NCBI GenBank assembly: GCA_025800125.1
Contig: JAOXSF010000170.1
Location: forward strand, 1 to 36,361
Direction: 5' to 3'
DNA length: 36,361 bases
From: Marinobacterium sp.
GTDB taxonomy: Bacteria > Pseudomonadota > Gammaproteobacteria > Pseudomonadales > Balneatricaceae
The notes below the pieces were generated by a model, which made no database searches, was not told the DNA's origin, and saw only the letters and a list, made by a program, of their open reading frames with translations. A program made the translations under genes and the position numbers. Shown in pieces: positions 1 to 7,162 of the stretch (the stretch's first letter is position 1; every line of letters begins with the position of its first letter).

Positions 1-1
1 G

Positions 2-94
2 ACATGCAGTGAGTGTGGTGTCACTCACGACCGCGATGTAAACGCGGCCATGAATATACTTGCGGTCGGGCTGGGCCGTCCTGTCGAGGGATAG
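2..94 (+). CDS. tnpB: TnpB (IS200/IS605 OrfB) C-terminus, 5' truncated by window edge
   Basis: Only the last 30 codons are visible; the reading frame enters from the left edge and stops at TAG 92-94. The peptide contains C-S-E-C-G followed by T-H-D-R-D-V-N-A-A-M-N-I-L. This is the second half of the TnpB zinc ribbon followed by the RuvC-III Asp motif (D-R-D-x-N-A-A), a signature of the RNA-guided nuclease of IS200/IS605-family elements. The family uses an RNA made from the end of the element to cut DNA, which preserves the transposon at its donor site. Whether the rest of the gene is intact cannot be seen. The right-end hairpin follows within 80 bases, so this is a real element end and not an isolated fragment. 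Confidence 0.9.
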   Translation, partial: TCSECGVTHDRDVNAAMNILAVGLGRPVEG

Positions 95-172
95 GTAGCG
101 GTGCAAGCCGCCCTGGTCTTTGAGCTGTAATGGCTCCTGGAATCCCCTTCGTTCACGGAGGGGAGAAGTCAA
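40..172 (+). ncRNA. Putative omega RNA (reRNA) scaffold of TnpB
   Basis: In characterised IS200/IS605 TnpB systems the guide RNA scaffold spans the 3' end of tnpB and the right end, finishing at the element boundary so that flanking DNA is the guide. The same parts are present here: the tnpB tail, a spacer, a strong hairpin at 144-163 and the boundary at about 172. The 5' limit is arbitrary. If expressed, the guide would begin at about 173 and read into the region upstream of the lysA-like gene. This rests on position and structure only. Confidence 0.4.
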
Positions 173-255
173 AGGTTTCACTCTGACAGTAAAAACGTCA
201 TAACGACGGGCATAAAGCACGATCTGCCAGCAGCGGCTGTTATCTTAAAAGCGTA

Positions 256-284
256 GTCTGATGCCTGGTAACACTGTATCAGAC
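256..284 (+). promoter_or_regulatory. Inverted repeat in the leader of the lysA-like gene
   Basis: GTCTGAT at 256-262 and ATCAGAC at 278-284 are perfect complements separated by 15 bases, ending 13 bases before the start codon. It could be an operator or an mRNA hairpin near the ribosome binding site (GAGAG, 285-289). No T-run follows, so it is not a terminator. Confidence 0.35.
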
Positions 285-297
285 GAGAGATTTTATC

Positions 298-1599
298 ATG
301 TCATATCAGCTACCGGCTGCTTTCAATATGGAATGCCCGTTAACAGATTCATATTCCCCGCTGCAATTGATGATTGAAAAAGTTCCTGTTAACAGGTTGG
401 CGGATCAGTTGATTACACCGTTTTATGCTTATAGTAAAGCTACGATTCTATCAAATATTGATTCCTGTATTGATGCCTGTAAACCCCATGGTATTCATAT
501 TCACTACGCTATGAAAGCTAATAGCAACCTCAGTATTCTTCAGCTGATTGCCAGTCGAGGCCTGGGAGTAGATATTGTTTCTGGTGGTGAATTAAGCCGC
601 GCGTTGTTCGCGGGCTTTGATCCAGAAAAAGTTATATTTTCTGGTGTAGGTAAGACGGATGCTGAGTTAAGGCAGGCCCTGGATATGGGGGTTGGGCAGA
701 TTAACATTGAATCTGTAGAAGAGTTTCAGCGGCTGAGCGAACTATGTGTCGAGATGAATTGCCAGGTGAATGCCGCTGTGCGCGTAAACCCTGAAGTTTC
801 TGTTGATACTCATCGTAATATTACGACAGGTAGTAAAGGCAATAAGTTTGGCGTAGCTATGGAGCGGCTGGATGATCTATTTATACAGGCGAAGAAGTAG
901 GATAGTATTAATATCCGAGCGTTAGCAATTCATATCGGTTCACAGATTAAAGACCCTGTACCTTATACAATAGCCGTTGAAAAACTGTCCCAATTAGCGC
1001 AGCGATTAAATGCCTGTGGCCATTGTATTGAGCTATTAGATCTTGGCGGTGGTTTTGGTATTGATGAAGGAGACGGTTGTAAACTGGACTACGCAACGCT
1101 GGTAGATGCGGTTCTGGCGGCGAGTCAGGGGTTTGAAGGTGAGCTGGCCATTGAGCCTGGTCGCTCATTGGTTGCTGATTGCGGTGTGTTGGTGACGGAG
1201 GTGGTATTCAACAAGCAGGCAGAACCGCATAACATTCTTATTCTGGATGCTGCTATGAATGATCTGATGCGCCCGGCCCTCTATCAGGCTGTGCACCCTC
1301 TTATGTCGGTAGAGGCAAAGACTGAATGCACCGTTCCGTATGATGTTGCAGGGCCCATCTGCGAGAGTACCGACACCTTTGCACGCGCGTATACTTTGCC
1401 TTCCAGCCTTAAAAAAGGTGACCGGATGGTGTTTGGTTTAGCTGGAGCCTACTCTGCGGTATTAAGCAATAGCTTTAATAGTCGGGCACTGGTAGCAGAA
1501 GTATTGGTTGACGGGCATGAGGTTACAGTTATTCGCTCACGCCAAACGCCTGTTGACTTGATGCAAAGTGAAATCTCACCGCAAAAAATTGCACTTTAA
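298..1599 (+). pseudogene. lysA: Diaminopimelate decarboxylase-type gene interrupted by one in-frame TAG
   Basis: Read through one amber codon at 898-900, this is a 433-codon frame that is collinear with LysA, the PLP enzyme that decarboxylates meso-diaminopimelate to lysine. Residues 68-76 carry the Y-A-M-K-A-N motif with the PLP lysine at K73. After the stop, in the same frame, come H-I-G-S-Q-I, G-G-G-F-G-I (phosphate loop), E-P-G-R-S, N-D-L-M-R-P-A-L-Y, the C-E-S-T-D-T-F segment that supplies the active-site Cys, and a C-terminal S-N-S-F-N-S-R. Nothing else is missing, and both sides of the TAG match the family, so the defect is a single base. The start has GAGAG 8 bases upstream. As it stands it encodes a 200-aa N-terminal half of the barrel, which should be inactive. 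The gene stands apart from the usual dapF neighbour, so it may be a second copy. A related type III decarboxylase for ornithine or arginine is possible, but the motifs favour LysA. Confidence 0.8.
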
Positions 1600-1696
1600 G
1601 TTTTATCTATGAGCTAAAAACTATAGATAAAAATATATTTTATGCTGCTTTGGTGCTGCCAAGCTGATAAAAATATGAGCGCTAAAAATAAAAAGA

Positions 1697-1725
1697 CCGC
1701 TCTGTATAATACAGAGCGGCTTTTG
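1697..1725. terminator. Bidirectional intrinsic terminator between lysA-like and ctlX-like genes
   Basis: A perfect 9-bp stem, CCGCTCTGT (1697-1705) and ACAGAGCGG (1711-1719), with loop ATAAT, is followed by CTTTT. It is preceded on the other side by an A-rich run that reads as a T-run on the minus strand. It lies between two convergent genes, so it can serve both. Confidence 0.8.
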
Positions 1726-1783
1726 GGGTGCTTTGGTGAGAGGGCTATATGACGTAGACCTTTAGTTATTTTATATAGAAAGT

Positions 1784-2754
1784 TTACAGAGTAGTTTCCT
1801 GCGATGGAAGGAATATTTCTGCCAGCATGCAGCGACAACTACCACCGCCGATTTTTTCAATGGTGGGAATCGAGTTAATAATCAACTTCCCATGCTTTTT
1901 TAATATTTCTTGTTGGGTAAATGTAAACCCTTGGTATGCACTATCAGACATTATAATTAATGCATCACCATCACGATTTCGAATGTTCAGAATATTGCCG
2001 CAGAAATATTCTTCCATTTGTTCTATGGATATTTCGATGACTTCATGATGAGTGCTCAGGCTTTCCATGACCTGCTTTCGCTCTGTCACGTCAGATATGC
2101 AGTCACTACAGACGACGGCGAAGCCATCTCCAATGCTCATCATGACATTTGTATGATAAATAGCTTTTCCGTGAGAACTTTGTGTACTGAAGCTGATGAC
2201 TTCCTTGATACCTGTGCGCTTCGTGAAGCGTTTTAATAATTGCTCGTTGCAGCGCTCAGATAAGGCCGCATAAACCCGGTTATGGCAATGGTCGAAAACC
2301 ATTGCGCCGGTACCTTCCAGAATCTGGTCTTCTTTGAATGGGTGCCCCAGCCAACTGATCCCTTCAATACTGTAGTTGTTGTTCAGTAGCAGCTGGCTGA
2401 CACCCGGCGTTCTTCTCGGCGATTGGGTGTCAGCATTGGAAAAATGTGAATTTCGCCAGCGTGGGTAGTGGTGAACCAGTTGTTAGGAAAGACTGCATCT
2501 GGTGGGGTAATACCGCGTGGGTCTTTTTCCAGTATCAATACGTTGACGCCTTCAGCCTGCAAGCGTTCTGCCATTCTGGAGAATTCGTTCATTGCCTGCT
2601 GGCGAATTGCACTTTTACTGGTGGCAAGTCGATGCTGGAATTCGTTATCTGTACCCGTTTGCGCATTGAACTCAAAACCTTCTGGGCGAACCATCAATAC
2701 AGTGTTGGCTAGTTGAGTAGTCGATTGCCGCTGTGGTTGAGTTGCCGGTGACAT
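1784..2754 (-). pseudogene. ctlX: Amidinotransferase / citrulline hydrolase-like gene (CtlX family) with a frameshift
   Basis: Two adjacent minus-strand frames (2754-2383 and about 2400-1784) are the two parts of one arginine deiminase-related protein of about 323 aa. The first part has V-L-M-V-R-P, P-D-A-V-F-P-N-N-W-F and M-L-T-P-N-R-R. The second has G-T-G-A-M-V-F-D, I-Y-H-T-N-V-M-M (catalytic His), S-D-S-A-Y-Q-G and P-T-I-E-K-I-G-G-G-S-C-R-C-M (catalytic Cys region). This order matches CtlX, which hydrolyses citrulline to ornithine in Francisella-like bacteria. On the minus strand the sequence reads CGG GTG TCA GCC; continuity of the family sequence needs AGC CAG CTG CTA, one base back. 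So one base has been lost (or two gained) near 2400. No slippery heptamer is visible, so programmed frameshifting is unlikely. All recognisable catalytic motifs remain, so the damage is recent or is a base-call error. It converges with the lysA-like gene. Confidence 0.8.
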
Positions 2755-2895
2755 GGATGAACCCCCAGATGCTGCAAGTCAGAATATGTAGGCTGCATCC
2801 TGGCAGAAAAGGAGATGACCTGTTAATGCGTTCTGTTTCAGGGGGAATTCCCAGTGGTTAGCCTGAAACTGCCTGCTGCTGAACTATGCTGGAGA

Positions 2896-2901
2896 TATAA
2901 T
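2896..2901 (+). promoter_or_regulatory. Candidate -10 box of the 92-aa gene
   Basis: A perfect TATAAT hexamer ends 30 bases before the chosen start at 2931, which would place transcription initiation near 2908. No good -35 hexamer is visible at 16-18 bp, so the promoter may be weak or activator dependent. Confidence 0.45.
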
Positions 2902-2930
2902 AGTTAAACGCAATGGATGAGGGCTTTCCT

Positions 2931-3209
2931 ATGAACGCACCTGCAACCTGGAACTGCGATATTGCGCGCTGTTTCTGTGAAACACCACTGGAGGAGTTGA
3001 GGCTCTGGGCGGTGCGTAAATATCGTCTTGGTATGACAACTCAGGCCCTGATGGCGCAGGCCAAATCGGACCATGATCGGGAGATGATAGCAATTGTAGC
3101 GTTGTTTGAAGTTCCGGAAGCAGAATTGCTGGAATTAATGGGGTCTGTTGACAAACCTGAGCACCATATTCTGCATTGTCGCGAATACTTTCGTGATTTG
3201 CTGACTTGA
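2931..3209 (+). CDS. Small protein of unknown function, 92 aa
   Basis: I do not recognise this protein. I chose the ATG at 2931 and not the upstream in-frame ATG at 2913 because GAGGG at 2919-2923 sits 7 bases before it. The product is soluble-looking and acidic, with no signal peptide or membrane segment. It starts M-N-A-P-A-T-W-N-C-D and contains Cys at four places, including C-F-C near residue 15. Predicted helical stretches (E-E-L-R-L-W-A-V-R-K-Y and Q-A-L-M-A-Q-A-K-S-D) precede a C-terminal E-L-L-E-L-M segment. It stands alone behind its own TATAAT box. The ribosome binding site, promoter and codon pattern make it a believable gene. Confidence 0.65.
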   Translation: MNAPATWNCDIARCFCETPLEELRLWAVRKYRLGMTTQALMAQAKSDHDREMIAIVALFEVPEAELLELMGSVDKPEHHILHCREYFRDLLT

Positions 3210-3245
3210 TTTTCGATGCTTGTCAGTGGGGTGATGGAGTCCTTG

Positions 3246-3277
3246 TGCTATCAGTTTCTGGTGCTATCAGTTCCTGG
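3246..3277. repeat. 16-bp tandem duplication, 2 copies
   Basis: TGCTATCAGTTTCTGG at 3246-3261 is followed directly by TGCTATCAGTTCCTGG at 3262-3277; 15 of 16 bases match. It is intergenic. Confidence 0.85.
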
Positions 3278-3367
3278 CCTCTATTTGTTCTTTGCCTCTG
3301 TAAGAATGCCAGGAGCAAATGAGTTTAAGGAGGCTTACTGCATCAGAGCGGATAACGTCTACACTTT

Positions 3368-3387
3368 TTAGTGTTGCAGTACACTAA
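3368..3387. promoter_or_regulatory. Inverted repeat upstream of the 38-aa ORF
   Basis: TTAGTGT (3368-3374) and ACACTAA (3381-3387) are perfect complements around six bases. The site lies 40 bases before the small basic ORF and could be an operator. No regulator can be named. Confidence 0.3.
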
Positions 3388-3426
3388 CGTGTCTGTGAAT
3401 GCCTACATCTTGTGAGGGTTAGTCGC

Positions 3427-3543
3427 ATGGCAAAAAAAATGACCACTAAAATGCTGAAAAAGAAGATCAAGTCACGTCAGGCAAAAGTTGCCAAGCACAG
3501 CTCCAGGTTGAAAAAACTACAGAAAATGCTCAAAGGTAAATAA
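3427..3543 (+). CDS. Very basic 38-aa small protein
   Basis: ATG 3427 to TAA 3541-3543 encodes a lysine-rich peptide beginning M-A-K-K-M-T-T-K-M-L-K-K-K and ending K-M-L-K-G-K. Lys and Arg make up well over a third of the residues, and there is no Asp or Glu. GAGGG lies 8 bases before the start. A single amphipathic helix is likely. The charge suggests RNA, DNA or ribosome binding, but that is inference; I know of no named family. It has its own leader with an inverted repeat and is followed by a weak hairpin at 3557-3584. Confidence 0.6.
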   Translation: MAKKMTTKMLKKKIKSRQAKVAKHSSRLKKLQKMLKGK

Positions 3544-3556
3544 CTCTGATTTTACT

Positions 3557-3584
3557 CTGGCGGGCCGTGTTTATGGTCTGCCAG
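3557..3584 (+). terminator. Weak terminator-like hairpin after the 38-aa ORF
   Basis: CTGGCGGGCC and GGTCTGCCAG pair over 10 bp with two G-T wobbles around an 8-base loop. There is no clear T-run after it, so termination is uncertain. Confidence 0.3.
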
Positions 3585-3702
3585 ATTAACTTGCTGTCAT
3601 TAAAAAGGTTTTGACTGATCCGCCCTGCCTGTCTGGTCCGAAAGCGTTACACTAGCGTTGCGTTTCTTTTTATATCCTCTTCAAACAATCAAGGAGTCGA
3701 CC

Positions 3703-4176
3703 ATGATTCAGGTAGGTGATTCTATTCCTGCTGTTAATCTGACAGCTATTATCGGTGACGAGCAATACAGCGACACAGCGGATAAGCTGTTTACTGGCAA
3801 GAAGGTTGTTCTGTTTGCTGTACCAGGTGCTTTTACGCCAACCTGTTCAAGTGCTCATTTACCCGGTTTCGTCGTGAAGGCTGATGAAATTCAGGCAAAA
3901 GGTGTCGATATGATCGCCTGTTTATCTGTTAATGATGCTTTTGTAATGAAAGCTTGGGCGCAAGCGCAGAATGCAGAGCAGATCACTATGTTGGCAGATG
4001 GTGGTGCCGCTTTTACAGAGGCGTTGGGTCTGAGTATGGCTACTGGTGATTTTGGTGGTACGCGAAGTCAGCGGTTCGCTATGATTATCGATAATGGTCA
4101 GGTTACTCAATTGAACGTTGAAGCACCTAAAACGTTTGAAGTCAGTAGTGCAGAAGCTATGCTAGCATTGCTGTAA
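3703..4176 (+). CDS. Peroxiredoxin, Prx5 family
   Basis: This is a 157-aa thiol peroxidase of the AhpC/TSA superfamily, Prx5 subgroup, which reduces H2O2 and organic hydroperoxides in the cytoplasm. The peroxidatic Cys is C48 in P-G-A-F-T-P-T-C-S, with the family's conserved Thr at T45 three residues before it. A second Cys (C73) occupies the M-I-A-C-L-S-V-N-D segment usual in this group. Length is normal for bacterial Prx5 proteins without a glutaredoxin domain. The start at 3703 is set by AAGGAG at 3691-3696, six bases upstream; an in-frame ATG-less extension to 3658 lacks a ribosome binding site. It is monocistronic here. Confidence 0.93.
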   Translation: MIQVGDSIPAVNLTAIIGDEQYSDTADKLFTGKKVVLFAVPGAFTPTCSSAHLPGFVVKADEIQAKGVDMIACLSVNDAFVMKAWAQAQNAEQITMLADGGAAFTEALGLSMATGDFGGTRSQRFAMIIDNGQVTQLNVEAPKTFEVSSAEAMLALL

Positions 4177-4345
4177 CAGCGACATAATTGTCTTTGGGCA
4201 GGTTTCTGGCGAAGTTAGCGGGAAACCTGCTGTTAGTTGCCCTGTTCTGTGGTATTAGTTTCTGGTATCCAGTTAATATGAAAAGTGTGAAGTGTGGCGT
4301 GTATGTGATGCTGAAAGCGTTATGATGCCAATATACTTCAGGTAA

Positions 4346-4381
4346 GTACGATGTTCACAGTACGTACGATGTTCACAGTAA
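4346..4381. repeat. 18-bp tandem duplication, 2 copies
   Basis: GTACGATGTTCACAGTAC at 4346-4363 is repeated at 4364-4381 with one change at the last base. It lies in the leader of the phosphatase-like gene, about 47 bases before its start. Confidence 0.85.
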
Positions 4382-4427
4382 GTGCAATAGTGGCAGGATG
4401 ACTGTGACCTGACAGGGAGCTCAGGCT

Positions 4428-5129
4428 ATGACGAATTTTAATCCGGCTCGTATCCATCTGGTTGATCAGGTGGATGGTAATGTGCTGATTCGAGGCAATA
4501 CGCCAATTGGGCAGCGTGAAGGCCGTCCGCTGTTTTCTTTTGAATTATTAGTGCGGGGGATTAACGCGCATCTGGCGACAGCGCCTAAGGACATCCGTGA
4601 GCAGTCTTCTGTGTTAAGAACATTGCCTGAGCAGTTTTACCTGGTGGCGTTTTCGCTGGTCAGTAATGGTGCGGCAGAGGGGCGGTATCTTGACCTTGAA
4701 ACACTGTTTTTTGAGAAAAACCCAGGGAAAGGTAAAATTATTCATGACGATCTGGATCGCCTGATTGATCTAGGCCTGATCCGCGATGATATAGGTAAGC
4801 AGCTGGATGGAAGGGTGATTGATCGCATTCATCAGTTATTGGTAACGCGTTTGCCATTTCCTGTGGTGGTTTATCTTCACAGTGCTGCTGGCCTGGATCG
4901 TACAGGTGCTGTTATTTACAGTTATGCTATGAAGCATGCAGAGATACCTTTCCAGCAGGCTATACACCTGAATGAACGCTATGGCATGAGACAGATTAAC
5001 AATGTTTCATTGATGGCGGTTGAGCAATACGCAAACTATATTCGCCGTTTCCTCGGGGTTTCAACAGTGGGAGATGTCGAGTTGTCTGAATATGAAGATC
5101 TGGGAGAGCTGGCATTAAACCAGCTCTGA
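4428..5129 (+). CDS. Tyrosine-phosphatase-fold protein with Ser in place of the catalytic Cys
   Basis: The 233-aa protein contains V-V-Y-L-H-S-A-A-G-L-D-R-T-G-A-V around residues 147-162. This is the P-loop of protein tyrosine and dual-specificity phosphatases (H-C-x-x-G-x-x-R-T/S), with His151, Gly155, Arg158 and Thr159 kept, but residue 152 is Ser (AGT) where the nucleophilic Cys (TGT) is expected. The following helix, I-Y-S-Y-A-M-K, fits the family. A Cys-to-Ser change abolishes catalysis in known PTPs while often leaving substrate binding intact, so this is probably a pseudophosphatase, unless it is a sequence error. No signal peptide or membrane segment is visible. GGGAG sits 8 bases before ATG 4428. 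It is transcribed alone and converges with the TfoX-N gene. Confidence 0.7.
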   Translation: MTNFNPARIHLVDQVDGNVLIRGNTPIGQREGRPLFSFELLVRGINAHLATAPKDIREQSSVLRTLPEQFYLVAFSLVSNGAAEGRYLDLETLFFEKNPGKGKIIHDDLDRLIDLGLIRDDIGKQLDGRVIDRIHQLLVTRLPFPVVVYLHSAAGLDRTGAVIYSYAMKHAEIPFQQAIHLNERYGMRQINNVSLMAVEQYANYIRRFLGVSTVGDVELSEYEDLGELALNQL

Positions 5130-5135
5130 AGTTGT

Positions 5136-5169
5136 CAGGAAAGTGGCTTGGTTAGTTTCCGCTTTCCTG
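5136..5169. terminator. Hairpin between convergent genes
   Basis: CAGGAAAGTGG (5136-5146) pairs with CCGCTTTCCTG (5159-5169) over 11 bp with one T-G wobble. It overlaps the stop of the minus-strand gene and lies just after the stop of the plus-strand gene. The T-rich tail is poor, so it may be a Rho-assisted or bidirectional 3' end. Confidence 0.45.
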
Positions 5170-5553
5170 TTGTTCTACGTGTTTGCCGGTTTCTGCGTCT
5201 TCAGGTTGATGACCCGCCCTGGGTTGCTTAGGTGGTAAACCGGTAACGAAATGGCGGCAACGCGCTACCCATGTATCCAGATCATCCTCGTCTTCAATGC
5301 CTGGTGGTTCCACGTAAACAAAGCCTTTCAGAGGTTTGCCTGTGAAATCCATAATACGGGCATGACGAACTTTGAGTGCGTCGGGATATTGATCTGGGCC
5401 AATTCTGGCTACAAGGTTGTCATTAATCACACCACAACACATGTTGCCGTGTAGTAAAAACCCCAGTCCGCCAAACATTTTCTTTTCACTGACACCTTCG
5501 TCGCTGGCGAGTCGTGTGCGTAAGCGCTGGGCAAGCTGTTCATTATATGACAT
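5152..5553 (-). CDS. TfoX N-terminal domain protein
   Basis: The 133-aa protein has the TfoX-N domain over about residues 5-105: K-K-M-F-G-G-L-G-F-L-L-H-G-N-M-C-C-G-V, then V-A-R-I-G, then M-D-F-T-G-K-P-L-K-G-F-V-Y-V. TfoX-N is found in competence regulators (TfoX/Sxy), but stand-alone versions lacking the TfoX-C domain, like this one, are common and mostly uncharacterised, so a competence role should not be assumed. The last 25 residues are polar and rich in Glu and Gln, probably disordered. AGGAG lies about 8 bases before the ATG on the minus strand. Confidence 0.85.
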   Translation of the reverse strand: MSYNEQLAQRLRTRLASDEGVSEKKMFGGLGFLLHGNMCCGVINDNLVARIGPDQYPDALKVRHARIMDFTGKPLKGFVYVEPPGIEDEDDLDTWVARCRHFVTGLPPKQPRAGHQPEDAETGKHVEQQESGN

Positions 5554-5649
5554 GGACCGATTCTCCTGTTTGAGCTGCTTCGGGGTTAAAAGCGAGTGGG
5601 AGGCGCTACCCCTCTTGCTGCTCTATATTGCTTCCAGATATCTGGGCCT

Positions 5650-5666
5650 GATACATAAAATGTATC
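5650..5666. promoter_or_regulatory. Inverted repeat upstream of the TfoX-N gene
   Basis: GATACAT (5650-5656), AAA, ATGTATC (5660-5666) is a perfect 7-bp dyad about 100 bases upstream of the TfoX-N start. It is a candidate operator; no regulator can be named. Confidence 0.3.
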
Positions 5667-5829
5667 CTGTGCATCACCGGGTACAGACAGGTGAAGTTGT
5701 TTTTACCGGGCAAGCCAATTTACTTCCAGAGACCGGGAATCCGCAGCATAACGTTGCTTCTGTTTAGTTGTAGACCGGCCTCTCTGGCAAATTATCCATT
5801 TATTCGATCATGTATAGATGTACGTCGTG

Positions 5830-6933
5830 TCAGTATAGCCCGCTGAAATCTCGCAGTACCTGAGCGACCATCTGGGTCTGGCTATTGCTTTCTGTTTTTA
5901 GTAGCAGATTCTTGATATGAAAACGTACAGTATGCGTTGTGACAAACTGCATATCTGCAATCTGGGTTGCGCTGGCACCTGTCAGGAGGTGGCTGAGGGT
6001 ACGTGCTTCTGCTTTTGATAATGTATAGCGCTGGCGAAGCCAGTCTAGCGGGAGGGCCTGAGTGTTACTGTTAATCATTACCATGGCGCAGGTACTCATG
6101 GGGAGCCACTCTGCCTGCTCGTCAGAGTTAACCCATGGGGTGATGATTGCGGTAGCAGTCTGGCTTTCATGATCAAATGAAATACATTGTCCAGTTGTTG
6201 GCTCACTTCCTGGTAACAGTCTGCTCAGAGTTGTTAGTAATTGTTGTTGTGCCTTTGGGCAAGGTAGTTCCAGTACCCAGTCGTTAAGCAACGATTTACG
6301 AAGGAAAGGGGTTGCTCGATTATTATGACCTACCACCCTGTTCTGACTGGAAAGCAGGACAATTCCCAGTGGCAGTAACTCCAGAGCTTCCTGCGCTATT
6401 TTTCGTGTTTGCTGCGCTGAGGACAGTTGCAGGCTGATATGCGTTGCACGTGCCAGATGAGGGGTCAGAATATTTAGCATATCACGCTGTTGCTGAGTGA
6501 ACGCAGCGTCGCTTTTGCTACGAGCGACTGTACACCAGCCCTGTAGCGCCTGATCACGGTAGAAATAGCTGGCAGCAAAATCATTCAGCCCTACACGGTC
6601 ATAAAAACCCACATAGCAATCCAGCTCATTGAGTTGTTGTTCGCTGAAATGATCGTGTAGAAGGAAAGCTGTACCCGCTTTTACCCGGTTGAATACATTC
6701 GTAAGCTCGTCTCTGTGGGCAACGTGCTGATTGTAAAATCGAGTTTCGTCACTTGACAGGCTATTGGAGAAAATACAGTCAATGCGATGATTGACTGGGT
6801 CTGACATGGCGAGGTGTACACTGTGACCGCCAATGGCGCGCTGAATTTTGCGTGCTACCTCTGGCCACTCATCTGGAGAGGAGGCGGCAGAGTAAATGGC
6901 TGAAATCAGATCAAGCAGTTGCTGGTCCATCAT
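5830..6933 (-). CDS. LuxR-type transcriptional regulator with large N-terminal sensory region
   Basis: The 367-aa protein ends in a LuxR/NarL helix-turn-helix (about residues 305-365). It contains Y-T-L-S-K-A-E-A-R-T-L-S-H-L-L-T-G, A-T-Q-I-A-D and the recognition helix T-T-H-T-V-R-F-H-I-K-N-L-L-L-K-T. About 290 N-terminal residues are a soluble, probably PAS/GAF-like sensory part, with D-E-W-P near residue 21 and a helix at about 150-180. It is neither an acyl-homoserine-lactone type (no W-x-x-x-Y...D-x-x-x-x-W pattern that I can place) nor a REC type. The ligand is unknown. No good ribosome binding site precedes either ATG of the ATGATG start. A 6-bp dyad at 6998-7018 upstream could be its own operator. 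Confidence 0.8.
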   Translation of the reverse strand: MMDQQLLDLISAIYSAASSPDEWPEVARKIQRAIGGHSVHLAMSDPVNHRIDCIFSNSLSSDETRFYNQHVAHRDELTNVFNRVKAGTAFLLHDHFSEQQLNELDCYVGFYDRVGLNDFAASYFYRDQALQGWCTVARSKSDAAFTQQQRDMLNILTPHLARATHISLQLSSAQQTRKIAQEALELLPLGIVLLSSQNRVVGHNNRATPFLRKSLLNDWVLELPCPKAQQQLLTTLSRLLPGSEPTTGQCISFDHESQTATAIITPWVNSDEQAEWLPMSTCAMVMINSNTQALPLDWLRQRYTLSKAEARTLSHLLTGASATQIADMQFVTTHTVRFHIKNLLLKTESNSQTQMVAQVLRDFSGLY

Positions 6934-6997
6934 GACAAAATCCGTATCTCCGTATGCAGGGCACTTACTGGTATAGCTCAGATGCAGGGCAGAGTAT

Positions 6998-7018
6998 CGT
7001 AACTTCAGTTTTGTTACG
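6998..7018. promoter_or_regulatory. Lux-box-like dyad upstream of the LuxR-type gene
   Basis: CGTAAC (6998-7003) and GTTACG (7013-7018) form a 21-bp dyad 65 bases upstream of the regulator start. A 10-bp direct repeat ATGCAGGGCA at 6954-6963 and 6982-6991 lies between the dyad and the gene. The spacing suits a dimeric HTH regulator; binding is not shown. Confidence 0.3.
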
Positions 7019-7162
7019 TATGCGACAGCGATCAGATTGATCCGACATCATGATCACTGTATTTTTGCCCTGTTGGAAAAAACACCTCTATTTTAGCAGT
7101 CTGAGTATTCGTCAGGGGATGAGTTCTAATCACAATTAGATATGAAGATGATGTTTCTTAAA

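Larger units (their letters stand above)
1..172 (+). mobile_element. Right end of an IS200/IS605-family element
   Basis: After the TnpB stop come about 50 bases, then an imperfect hairpin at 144-163: an 8-bp stem with one G-T wobble and loop TTCA. Then comes GAAGTCAA at 165-172. A subterminal hairpin followed by a TCAA-like cleavage tetranucleotide is the known arrangement at the right end of IS608-like elements, so I place the boundary at about 172. The left end lies outside the window. Exact ends need comparison with an empty site. Confidence 0.75.

Noticed and set aside
898-900. Pyrrolysine or other recoding at the lysA amber codon
   Set aside because: No pyl genes or insertion element in view and LysA has no need for it; mutation or sequencing error is simpler.
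2383-2410. Programmed ribosomal frameshift in the ctlX-like gene
   Set aside because: No slippery heptamer or downstream structure is evident, and this family is not known to need one.
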